The notes below the pieces were generated by a model, which saw nothing but the letters and a program-made list of their open reading frames with translations, ran no database searches and was not told the origin of the DNA. From NCBI GenBank assembly GCA_934668515.1, contig CAKUNS010000010.1, forward strand, positions 1 through 51,754: a stretch of 51,754 bases of DNA, given 5' to 3'. Position numbers and translations under genes: made by a program. Positions 22,766 to 30,987 of this stretch are shown piece after piece (the stretch's first letter is position 1; the number at the start of each line of letters is the position of its first letter). The DNA is from an uncultured Eggerthellaceae bacterium. GTDB lineage: Bacteria; Actinomycetota; Coriobacteriia; Coriobacteriales; Eggerthellaceae.

Positions 22766-24787
22766 TTAGTGCGAGGCAGCACCCGAAGCGCCAGAAGAAC
22801 CAGACGTCTTCGTGAACTCCACGGTAATCGTCGTATCTGCCGTCACGTTGCTGATGCTGAACGTGCCGCCGGAAGCGCCGACGTTGTAACGATCGCCATA
22901 GTTGTCATACACGCCGGAAACCGTGTAGCCCGCGCTGGGCGTTACTGTGAACGATGCGCTGCCGCCGTCGTCAACGGTCAAGCTAGACGGGGAAACCGAA
23001 CCGCCCGTGCCAGCCGAAGCGGACACGCTGTGCGTGGACTTGCCCGTGCTGACGGTCAGGTTGATGGTATCGCCTTCCTTCTGCGAACTGCCGGCCTCGG
23101 GCGTCTGGCTGATGACCTTGCCCTGGTCAACTGTGCTGCTACTCTCATACTGCGTGGTTACCTTGAAGCCCGCATTCTGCAGGATGGCCATGGCGTCGCC
23201 TTCGGACTTGCCCTTCACATCGGGAACGTCCTTGCCTTCCTTACCAGCGGAAAGGTAGTACGTGACGGTTGCGCCCTTGGAAACCTTCGAGCCTGCAGCC
23301 GGCTCCTGACGTGCGACGTGGTTCTTATCGATAGAGTCGGAGTACTCGGCAGTGCCCGATGCGTCCTTCAAGCCAAGCTTCTGCAGGGCGGCGCGAGCCT
23401 CCTTGGCGGTCATGTTCTCCAAATCGGGGACGGTGACCTGCTCGCCTCCCTGCGAAATGACCAAGTTCACCTTAGCTCCGTCGTTGGCCTTGGTCTCGCC
23501 CTTCGGATCCTGGCTGATAACCTTGCCGGCCTCAACCTTCTCATCGTAAGCCTCGGTGATGTTGCCAACCTGCAAGCCGGCGCCAGTGATGGCAGCCGTG
23601 GCCTCGGCCTGCGTCTTGCCCACAACGTTAGGGACGGTGATGTCGCCCGAACCGCGCGACAGAAGCGCGAACGCGACAACCGCGATGACGGCGATAACGG
23701 CCACGACGGCGATTGCCACCGCAGCACCCTTCTTGCCGCCCTTCTTGCTTGCGGTTGCATCCTCGCGATAGCTCTTGCTTGCGTGGCCACTGCCGTGGTC
23801 GACGCCGCGGCCGCTGCCGTGACCGCTCTGGCCGTACTGCTGATCGACCGACGGCATGACCGAGGTTTTCTCGGCGGCATACGCGGGGCTGATAGGCGGC
23901 ACATCCGGCACGCCGATAACGGCAGTGCGGGCGCCATTGAAATCGCCGAACGCAACGGGGCGGCCCGCCAGGTAGTCGTTCAAAGCAGAACGCATTTCCT
24001 GAGCGGTGGCGAAGCGGTTAGCAGGGTCCTTCTCGATGGCCTTCATGATAATGGCCTCGAGCGACGGATCGATGTTGGGGTTGATCTGGCTAGGCGGAAC
24101 AGGCATCTCCTGAACCTGCTTCATAGCCACGCTGACGGCGTCGGGGCCGTCGAACGGCAGCTGCCCGGTAACCGACTCGTACATGACGATGCCCAGCGAA
24201 TAGATGTCGCTGGCCGAAGTAAGCTCTTTGCCCTGAGCCTGCTCGGGCGAGATGTAGTGGGCGGTGCCCAGAACGGCGCCGGTCTTGTCAGCGTTGCTGT
24301 TCTTGGCGCGGGCGATGCCGAAGTCCATGACCTTCACGTTGCCGTCGGGCTGGACCATGATGTTCTGCGGCTTGATGTCGCGATGGATGATGTCCATGTT
24401 GTGCGCGACCGAAAGGGCCTGGCAAACCTGCGAGCCGATTTCGGCGACCTTGCGCTGGTTGATAGCGCCGCGCTGCTTGATAGCGGTTTTAAGGTCGGAG
24501 CCGCGCACGTATTCCATAACGATGTAGTACGTGCCCGAATCCTGGCCCCAGTCGTACACGTTCACGATATAGGGACTGGAAAGGTTGGCTGCAGACGCCG
24601 CTTCCTGGCGGAAACGCGCAGTGAACTGCTCGTCCTCGGCGTACTGAGGCAGCATCACCTTAACGGCGACGGTACGACCCAACACGTTGTCCTGGGCGCG
24701 ATAAACCTCTGCCATGCCACCGACGCCTACACGCTCGATGATTTGATAGCGGTTGTTCAACGTCCGCCCGATTAGATTCTCTGCCAC
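22766..24787 (-). CDS. pknB: Ser/Thr protein kinase with PASTA domains (PknB)
   Basis: This 673-residue receptor kinase senses peptidoglycan fragments or lipid II and phosphorylates cell-wall and division proteins. The kinase domain is about 13-275: Lys43 (VAVKVM), HRD 135-137, DFG 155-157 and APE-like SPEQ. A Gly/Lys-rich juxtamembrane segment, a membrane helix (354-376) and three PASTA repeats (about 382-450, 452-522, 525-592) follow. A further 80-residue Gly/Ser-rich tail ends in a short bacterial-repeat-like beta domain (GGSVSPSSLTVDDGGSASF), not a PASTA. The start is GTG at 24787 with AAAGGAG 7 nt upstream. It is the last gene of the fha-pstP-rodA/pbpA-pknB locus, 143 bp after the SEDS-PBP gene. 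Confidence 0.95.
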   Translation of the reverse strand: MAENLIGRTLNNRYQIIERVGVGGMAEVYRAQDNVLGRTVAVKVMLPQYAEDEQFTARFRQEAASAANLSSPYIVNVYDWGQDSGTYYIVMEYVRGSDLKTAIKQRGAINQRKVAEIGSQVCQALSVAHNMDIIHRDIKPQNIMVQPDGNVKVMDFGIARAKNSNADKTGAVLGTAHYISPEQAQGKELTSASDIYSLGIVMYESVTGQLPFDGPDAVSVAMKQVQEMPVPPSQINPNIDPSLEAIIMKAIEKDPANRFATAQEMRSALNDYLAGRPVAFGDFNGARTAVIGVPDVPPISPAYAAEKTSVMPSVDQQYGQSGHGSGRGVDHGSGHASKSYREDATASKKGGKKGAAVAIAVVAVIAVIAVVAFALLSRGSGDITVPNVVGKTQAEATAAITGAGLQVGNITEAYDEKVEAGKVISQDPKGETKANDGAKVNLVISQGGEQVTVPDLENMTAKEARAALQKLGLKDASGTAEYSDSIDKNHVARQEPAAGSKVSKGATVTYYLSAGKEGKDVPDVKGKSEGDAMAILQNAGFKVTTQYESSSTVDQGKVISQTPEAGSSQKEGDTINLTVSTGKSTHSVSASAGTGGSVSPSSLTVDDGGSASFTVTPSAGYTVSGVYDNYGDRYNVGASGGTFSISNVTADTTITVEFTKTSGSSGASGAASH

Positions 24788-24827
24788 CTTGGTGCTCCTT
24801 TAAAACCCCTTTGTAAGGTCGCAAGAC

Positions 24828-24833
24828 ATTATA
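24828..24833 (-). promoter_or_regulatory. Possible internal promoter (-10) for pknB
   Basis: A consensus TATAAT on the minus strand lies 41 bp before the pknB start, in the only sizeable gap of the division operon. No recognisable -35 is found 16-18 bp upstream. Confidence 0.35.
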
Positions 24834-24930
24834 TTCTGAAAATGCCCCGCGACCGCGCCTTTCATCTAAATCTTGCCTGTTGGTTAACAAATCGCGTTAC
24901 CCAACGAATCTTCTGGTCAACAATCGGCTG

Positions 24931-27687
24931 CTACAGCAAACCTTCTGTCTTCAATGCGGTCATGATGACCTGACGCGCCTTTGCCGCGCCGTCGCCTTCG
25001 GTTCCATCTTGCTCAAGAACGATAGCGACCACGATCTTCGGGTCGTCCGCAGGCGCCATGCCCACGAACCAGCTGTCGTCCTTGGCCTTGCCCGTCTCGG
25101 CGGTGCCCGTCTTGCCCGCGATCTCGACACCCGAGATCTGAACGGCGGTGCCAGTGCCGTTCGAGACGACGCCCTTCAGCACTTCCTTCACGCGATCCGC
25201 AGTGGATTTGCTAATAGCCTGCGAAAGGACGCTGGGAGACGCGGTGTAGCTGCGCTCGCCGTTCGAGTTGTACACATTCTGGACCAGGTATGGGGTCATG
25301 ACCTTGCCGTCGTTCGCGATGCCGCAGCCAACCAGGGCCATCTGCAGAACGCTTGCGTACGGGCCGATTTGGGAATGAGCGCCAACGGGCTGGCCGGCAG
25401 CCGCCCACGCCGTTTCCCATGTGGTCATTTCCTTCGGGTCGGTCATCAGCGACATAGCTGTAGGCAAATCGAAGCTGATCTTGCTGTCGAAGCCGAACCC
25501 ATCAGCGCCCTTCACCAGCGCGGATGCGCCGATCTGAACGCCGAGCTGGCCGAACACGGTGTTGGAAGACCACGCCGTTGCCTGCGCGAGCGTCTGGCGA
25601 CCGTAGTTGTTGCTGTCGAAGTTGGTGACCGCCGCCCCGCCGATCTCCATCGTGCCCGGCGAATCGAACACGGTGTTCTCGTCGGCGACGTTGTTCTCAA
25701 GCGCCGTTGCCAGCGTGACCATCTTGAAAGTTGAGCCCGGTGCGTACAACGACTGCGTTGCACGGTTGATCAGCGATCCGGACGAGGAATCGTTCGAGCT
25801 GGCCTTGATAACGCTTTCGAAGTCGGCGGTGCTGTATGTAGGCGACGAGGCCATGGCCAACACGGCGCCGGTCTCGGGGTCCATCACGATGCATGCGCCA
25901 GTTTGACCCGCAAGCGCATCCTGAGCAGCCTGCTGAATGGTAGTGTTCAGCGTAAGCACGACGTCGTTGCCGGTTTGCTTGCTGCCTGACATGGCCGCCA
26001 GCACGTCGCTCCATGAGGCGTACGAGCGGTTGCCCTGCAGGATATCGTTCTGCGATGCCTCGATACCGCTGGTTCCGTACGTCTGCGAGTAGTAGCCAAT
26101 GACGTGGGTCGCAAGATCGCCCGCGGGGTACACGCGCGAATACGTTCCGTCGCCGTTGTCCACGCTTTCGGCAAGAACCGTGCCGTCATACGTGGTGATG
26201 GCACCGCGTTTGATGTTCGTTTGCTTCGCGATGGTGTGGTTGTTGGACGGCATGGTCTGATAGTCCTTAGCCTGAACGACCATGATCAGCGTTAGATTCG
26301 CGACCAAAACCACGAAGGCCAGCGAGAACACCATGATGGCGTTTGTCAGACGTTTGCCCAAAGCTACGCGGCCAAGGACGCTGTTCGAGCTGACGATTCC
26401 CGTGCCCGAGGTCATCTCGGCCTCAACGCCGGTGGCCTCATCGCCGCAACGCAACAGGAATCCAACTGCGATGAAACTGGACAGAAGCGATGAACCACCC
26501 TGGCTCATGAACGGCAAAGTCAGACCCGTCAGCGGAATAAGCCCCGTGACGCCACCTACGATGATAAACGCCTGAAGGACAATGGTGGTGGTCAGGCCCA
26601 CGGCCACGAACGACGCGAAGTCGCTCTTCGCGCGGGCAGCGGTCGCAAAGCCACGGATGGCGAAGCTCAGGAACAGCAGCAGAACGCCCGCCGCGCCCAG
26701 AAGACCGATCTCCTCGGCAATGGCCGCGAAGATGAAGTCGGACTCGACAACCGGGATCTGGTCGGCCAAACCGCGGCCGATGCCGCAACCGAACAGGTCG
26801 CCGTCGGCGATGGAGAACAGCGCCTGCACCATCTGATAGCCCGTACCCTGCGCGTCGGCGAAAGGATCGAGCCAGTTGTTAACGCGGATCTGCACGTGGC
26901 TGAACGCGAAGAACGCGCCCACAAAGCCCACAGAGATCATCAACACGCCCACGATCAGGTAGAACTTCTTGCCCGTGGCCACATACAACATGGCCAAGAA
27001 GACGAAGAAGAACACCATGGCGCTGCCCAGGTCACGCTCGAACACGACGATGAGCAACGCAACCACCCACATAAGAAGCATGGGGGCAAGCGTGCGGATA
27101 TCGGGCAGGCGGAACGGGCCCACGCGGTAGGTGAACACACTGAGCAGCTCGCGGTTCTTAGCCAGATAGCCCGCCAAGAACAGGACGATCACGATCTTCG
27201 CGATCTCGCCCGGCTGGAACGAGAACGACCCGATATGCAGCCAGATGCGGCTGCCGTAAATCTCTTGGCCAAGGCCCGGGACAATCGGCGACAGCAGCAA
27301 AATGAAGCCGACAACCATGAACGTGTATTTGTAGTTGGCAAGCTTCTCGAAGTTCTTCGAGATGGCCAAGATGACGATCATACTGAAAACGCCCACGAAC
27401 AGCCACATGACCTGGCCTTCTGCCAGGTTCGGGGCCAGACGCGTGACGAACGCGATGCCGATGCCCGACAGCGCGAAGGTGATGGGCAGAATGGCAGGGT
27501 CGGCGCCCGGCGCCAAGAAACGCGTTGCCACATGGGCGATGACGAATGCGATGAACAGGCAGATGGGCACTTCGAGGGCCTTGAAGCCCAAGACCTGGCC
27601 CTCGTTCATGGCAAGCATCGCGAACAGCACGATGACGAACGGGGCGGCGATGCACAGAAGCGCAAGCTCGAGGTTACGGCGCGTCAT
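24931..27687 (-). CDS. rodA-pbpA: SEDS glycosyltransferase fused to class B PBP (RodA/FtsW::PbpA)
   Basis: One 918-residue protein polymerises and crosslinks peptidoglycan. Residues 1-415 are a complete SEDS polymerase with about ten helices, including ERDLGSAMVF, the catalytic-loop pattern WLDPFADAQGTGYQ (272-285) and MSQGGSSLLSSF. Residues 415-446 form a cytoplasmic linker, and 447-472 are the PBP membrane helix. Residues 480-918 are the transpeptidase with SxxK (STFK, 652-655), SxN (SSN, 707-709) and KTG (859-861) intact. The topology fits, since both SEDS termini and the PBP N-terminus are cytoplasmic. In Mycobacterium the equivalents are adjacent separate genes. The ATG overlaps the pstP stop (ATGA). 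Whether the SEDS half is RodA or FtsW is unresolved. Confidence 0.95.
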   Translation of the reverse strand: MTRRNLELALLCIAAPFVIVLFAMLAMNEGQVLGFKALEVPICLFIAFVIAHVATRFLAPGADPAILPITFALSGIGIAFVTRLAPNLAEGQVMWLFVGVFSMIVILAISKNFEKLANYKYTFMVVGFILLLSPIVPGLGQEIYGSRIWLHIGSFSFQPGEIAKIVIVLFLAGYLAKNRELLSVFTYRVGPFRLPDIRTLAPMLLMWVVALLIVVFERDLGSAMVFFFVFLAMLYVATGKKFYLIVGVLMISVGFVGAFFAFSHVQIRVNNWLDPFADAQGTGYQMVQALFSIADGDLFGCGIGRGLADQIPVVESDFIFAAIAEEIGLLGAAGVLLLFLSFAIRGFATAARAKSDFASFVAVGLTTTIVLQAFIIVGGVTGLIPLTGLTLPFMSQGGSSLLSSFIAVGFLLRCGDEATGVEAEMTSGTGIVSSNSVLGRVALGKRLTNAIMVFSLAFVVLVANLTLIMVVQAKDYQTMPSNNHTIAKQTNIKRGAITTYDGTVLAESVDNGDGTYSRVYPAGDLATHVIGYYSQTYGTSGIEASQNDILQGNRSYASWSDVLAAMSGSKQTGNDVVLTLNTTIQQAAQDALAGQTGACIVMDPETGAVLAMASSPTYSTADFESVIKASSNDSSSGSLINRATQSLYAPGSTFKMVTLATALENNVADENTVFDSPGTMEIGGAAVTNFDSNNYGRQTLAQATAWSSNTVFGQLGVQIGASALVKGADGFGFDSKISFDLPTAMSLMTDPKEMTTWETAWAAAGQPVGAHSQIGPYASVLQMALVGCGIANDGKVMTPYLVQNVYNSNGERSYTASPSVLSQAISKSTADRVKEVLKGVVSNGTGTAVQISGVEIAGKTGTAETGKAKDDSWFVGMAPADDPKIVVAIVLEQDGTEGDGAAKARQVIMTALKTEGLL

Positions 27688-28970
27688 TGGGCACCGCCCG
27701 TCTTCGCCGTGGTCGAGCCCGTGGTGGGCGCGACACCCGTGGCGGTGCTGGTCGCGCTAGCCCCCGTCGCGCCCGAAGCCGCAGACGCAGAGCCCGAAGC
27801 AGCAGAACCCACGGAAGCGTAATCGGCCTTCTCGGCATCGGCGGAAGGCGTCTTCGCAACGGCGCGTTCCTCGATGTCGGCACGGTACGACTCGACCAAG
27901 TCGTACGCGTCATCAAGGCTGTCGCAGCGCAGGCCTTCTTCTATGTTCCCGCGCGCGGTGCTGGAAAGATCCGCCACCGACACGTCGGTTTCTTCAACCA
28001 ATTTTGAACAGGCAACTCCCAAAATCTCACCGGGAACTCCCTGATATACAGCAACTTTTCCATCGCTGTCGCCCAAGAACGCAACATGGTTGAGGTATTG
28101 GCTGGTTCCCCATGCCGTACCACCCAAGATCAAAACGAGCAGCGCGGCGACGAAGCACAGCGTCATCTTCGTGCGACGAGCAAGCTTGCGGCGCTGCTTT
28201 TCGCGCGTGCCCTGCACGTCGGCGACGATGACGGTGACATTGTCCTGACCGCCTGCGGCAATTGCCTGGTTGACCAGCTGCGATGCACAACGCTGCGGGT
28301 CGCGGACGCGGTTCATGACCTCTTCGATGTCGTGGTCGAGCACCATGCCCGAAAGGCCGTCGGAGCACAGCAGCAACCTGTCGCCCGCCTCGACGTTCAC
28401 CTCGAAGATGTCCGGCCTGGTAGCGGGGTCGTTGCCCAGCGCGCGGGTGATAACCGAACGCTGCGGATGGACGCGCGCCTCGTCAGGCGTGATGCGGCCG
28501 GCCTCGACCAGCGCCGCAACCAAACTATGGTCGCGAGTGATCTGGCTTAAACGGCCGTGATGCAAAAGATATGCGCGCGAGTCGCCCACCTGGGCGATGA
28601 CCAGGCGATCTTCTTCGAGCATGGCCGCGGTGCACGTGGTGCCCATGCCCGCACGCCCCTCGCCTGCCACAGCGGCGTCGATGATGGCGCGGTTGGCCTC
28701 TTCGACAGCAGCGGCAAGAACATCGGGGTCGGGATGCTCGGGGGCGTTTTTCGCGATGGTTTCGACGGCGATTTCAGAAGCAACCTCGCCCGCGGCGTGA
28801 CCGCCCATGCCGTCGGCAACGACGAACAGCGGCGGCGCGACAACCAGCGAGTCCTCGTTCTGCTCGCGCACGCAACCGACGTCCGTGCGGCTGCCGAACG
28901 TAGTGATGGCACCGCGACGGGTTCGCGGCGTTGAATGATACGAGCCGGTGCTTTTCTTCTCGGAAGCCAT
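27684..28970 (-). CDS. pstP: PP2C-family Ser/Thr protein phosphatase (PstP)
   Basis: This 428-residue protein reverses PknB-type phosphorylation. The catalytic PP2C domain is about 20-255, with metal-binding motifs VADGMGGHAAGE (53-64), GDSRAYLL, CSDGLSGM (202-209) and GGQDNVTVI (240-248). A membrane helix (about 268-288) is followed by an extracellular region ending in an Ala/Ser/Thr-rich tail. Its ATG shares a base with the fhaB stop (TAATG), and its stop overlaps the SEDS-PBP start, so all three are tightly coupled. Confidence 0.94.
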   Translation of the reverse strand: MASEKKSTGSYHSTPRTRRGAITTFGSRTDVGCVREQNEDSLVVAPPLFVVADGMGGHAAGEVASEIAVETIAKNAPEHPDPDVLAAAVEEANRAIIDAAVAGEGRAGMGTTCTAAMLEEDRLVIAQVGDSRAYLLHHGRLSQITRDHSLVAALVEAGRITPDEARVHPQRSVITRALGNDPATRPDIFEVNVEAGDRLLLCSDGLSGMVLDHDIEEVMNRVRDPQRCASQLVNQAIAAGGQDNVTVIVADVQGTREKQRRKLARRTKMTLCFVAALLVLILGGTAWGTSQYLNHVAFLGDSDGKVAVYQGVPGEILGVACSKLVEETDVSVADLSSTARGNIEEGLRCDSLDDAYDLVESYRADIEERAVAKTPSADAEKADYASVGSAASGSASAASGATGASATSTATGVAPTTGSTTAKTGGAQ

Positions 28971-29383
28971 TAGCTATGCCTCACGCGAATGGAGACGTCG
29001 CCAACGTTGACGACGTCGTTGTTACGCAACGCGCACGGCTCGGAGATGCGCTGGCCGTTGACGGCGGTTCCGTTGGTAGATCCCAAATCCTCGACGAACA
29101 GGTTCTGGCCCATCAGCGAAAAACGCGCATGACGTGCGGAAACGTAGCCAGCGCCAATGACGATGTCTGCGTTAGGGGAACGGCCGACGATAACGGGCCC
29201 GCGCACGACGATGGAAACGCCGCGCAGTTCCTTAGGGCCTTTCTCGACCGAAAGATTCCAGGTGCGCTCTTTCTTGCGCTGTCCGCGCACCAGACCGATT
29301 CCCGTTTTCACGATGGCGAACAGGAACAGGTACAGCAATGCCACGAACAGCAGACGTCCGACGAGCAAAACGACGTCTATCAA
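28970..29383 (-). CDS. fhaB: FHA-domain protein FhaB/FipA
   Basis: This 137-residue protein has an N-terminal membrane helix (about 5-27) and a C-terminal FHA domain that binds phosphothreonine: GRS 67-69, SARH 82-85 and GSTNG 101-105. FhaB/FipA recruits phosphorylated partners to the SEDS/PBP machinery in mycobacteria; the same role is inferred from the identical gene order. The start is TTG at 29383 with GGAGG 5 nt upstream, the best-supported initiation site there. Confidence 0.93.
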   Translation of the reverse strand: MIDVVLLVGRLLFVALLYLFLFAIVKTGIGLVRGQRKKERTWNLSVEKGPKELRGVSIVVRGPVIVGRSPNADIVIGAGYVSARHARFSLMGQNLFVEDLGSTNGTAVNGQRISEPCALRNNDVVNVGDVSIRVRHS

Positions 29384-29476
29384 TGGGGCCTCCTCGTTTA
29401 GCGGTTTGCGATTAATGTAGGGTTGCTAGCCGTGAAAGCGTTGTGCCTGCTTGTTCCAGCAGGCCGTTTAAGCGGA

Positions 29477-30685
29477 CTACTGAACGAATTGGAACTCGGT
29501 CTTGCCGATGACGATGCGGTCGCCCGAACGGAGCGGCTGCGTGGCGATGGAAACGCCGTTGACGATGGTTCCGTTGGTGGAGCCAAGGTCGGCGATGACC
29601 CAAACGCCCTGCGGCGTGCACGTGAGCTGGGCATGCTTGCGGCTTGCGCTGATGTCCTGGATGACGATGTCGTTACCGGACTCACGACCAAGGGTGACCG
29701 TAGAGGAACCCAGGTCGTACGTGCGCTGGTACGCGATGTTGATCAGCCTTGCCTGAACATTGCGATGGTCAGGCATGCCCGCATTGCCAGCGAAACCAAC
29801 CGTGTTGGGGCCGGCAGCCTGGGCGTCCCTTGCGGGGCGCGAAGTGACCGTTCCGATGGCGGCACCGGCAACTGCACCGGCGGCGGCGCCTGCAGCGGCG
29901 CCAGCGGCAGCTTCGGCTGGAGCGCCATTACGACGATGGGCGCCGTAACGGGCGTCCTGCTCGGCCTTATCGCGGTAATCCTCGAAGTCCTCGCTGTCGA
30001 AGGTATACTCACCGTAGTCGATGGAGTAGTCGATCTCGTCCTCGGGGACGTAAGGCAGCGGCGGCTTGGAACCGCGCTGGGGCTGATCCTGCTGCGGGGC
30101 TGCAGCGGGCTGCTGATAATCTTCCTGATAGCCGCCCTGGTAGTCGTCGTATGCACCCTGGGGCTGATCATAGTAGCCGCCGTTCTGCTGCAGTGCGTAC
30201 TGCTGCTGGTACGGATCGGCGTAAGCGCCCTGAACTGGCTGGGGATACTGGGAAGCGGGCGCGGGCGCAAGACCGTAACGCACCATTTCCTCTTGGCGAA
30301 GCTGAGCGACGATGGGTGCGGCAACAGGCTCGGCGATGACGTCGAACTTGCCATGGCGCAAACCATCGTCAACGATGAAGCGAACCAGGGGCTGGCCATC
30401 CATAACCAGGCCCTCTTCGACGGCCTTGGCCTGAAGGTAGGTTTCGATCTCGCCGGCCAGCGTGGGGTAGTAACCGAACAGACGCTGGTCGTCGTCAGGA
30501 TTGACCAAGACGGTGTAAAGCGTGGGAGCGAATTCCTTGCCAGCGCCGACCATGGTCTCGCGCTTCATCTGCTTCTCTGCTTTTTTCTCTATCTGGACAG
30601 GCGAAATAGGCGCTTGCGCCATGCGATTGGCGGCACCCTCCACCGTGTCTTCCATCTTGTTCTCGAAACGGGAGAAAAGGCCCAT
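29477..30685 (-). CDS. fhaA: FHA-domain protein FhaA (DUF3662 + FHA)
   Basis: This 402-residue protein is first in the division-signalling operon. Residues 1-130 are the DUF3662 domain (MGLFSRFENKMEDTVEG is the typical start). The middle is Gln/Tyr/Pro/Asp-rich with an Ala/Gly stretch (about 255-285) and is probably disordered. Residues 310-402 are an FHA domain with GRESGND, SASRKHA and GSTNG. In mycobacteria FhaA binds phosphorylated MviN/MurJ and regulates peptidoglycan assembly. GAGGAG stands 5 nt before the ATG. fhaB follows after 93 bp. Confidence 0.94.
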   Translation of the reverse strand: MGLFSRFENKMEDTVEGAANRMAQAPISPVQIEKKAEKQMKRETMVGAGKEFAPTLYTVLVNPDDDQRLFGYYPTLAGEIETYLQAKAVEEGLVMDGQPLVRFIVDDGLRHGKFDVIAEPVAAPIVAQLRQEEMVRYGLAPAPASQYPQPVQGAYADPYQQQYALQQNGGYYDQPQGAYDDYQGGYQEDYQQPAAAPQQDQPQRGSKPPLPYVPEDEIDYSIDYGEYTFDSEDFEDYRDKAEQDARYGAHRRNGAPAEAAAGAAAGAAAGAVAGAAIGTVTSRPARDAQAAGPNTVGFAGNAGMPDHRNVQARLINIAYQRTYDLGSSTVTLGRESGNDIVIQDISASRKHAQLTCTPQGVWVIADLGSTNGTIVNGVSIATQPLRSGDRIVIGKTEFQFVQ

Positions 30686-30987
30686 TGATGCTCCTCGTTG
30701 AATCCTGATTGCTATTGCGTACGACGTTTTTTCTTCAGTTGCAAACTAGCCTGCATGCAGGTGCTCAACGTGCAATAATGCCACAAATCCGCCGCTCTGT
30801 GATTCGCAAGGGCATTTCCACCAATTAATTAAAGCAAGGGCAACACAAGTAAGCGGGGTTCGGGGGGCGCACGATCACAAATGGGCACCCGTGCGGCGCG
30901 GCCAAGCCATGCGAAACGAAAACGCGCCCCGAAACCGAAGCGCGTCGAAAAGTTCGCATGAGAAGCGGTGCGGCCAAGCCGTGAGCA
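30686..30987. other. Intergenic region between fhaA and M20 amidohydrolase
   Basis: No gene is seen. It contains a perfect 12-bp palindrome CCTGCATGCAGG (30750-30761) about 65 bp before fhaA, a possible operator or promoter-associated site. Near the amidohydrolase end there is a nested stem: CATGCGAA/TTCGCATG (30908-30915 and 30953-30960) encloses ACGCGC/GCGCGT. Two similar GTGCGGC-GGCCAAGCC segments flank it. Confidence 0.5.
30912..30945 (-). terminator. Possible terminator after M20 amidohydrolase
   Basis: On the minus strand ACGCGC-N12-GCGCGT is followed by TTTCGTTTCG, about 45 bp past the stop. The T-run is interrupted, so the call is tentative. Confidence 0.45.

Noticed and set aside
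22739..24775. A 678-codon open frame on the plus strand opposite pknB
   Set aside because: It is the antisense shadow of a clear kinase gene; its composition is Arg/Val/Leu-rich with no recognisable domain.
30886..30985. Two similar GTGCGGC..GGCCAAGCC segments as a CRISPR-like or insertion repeat
   Set aside because: Only two copies, with unequal spacing around a hairpin; more likely part of a terminator region.
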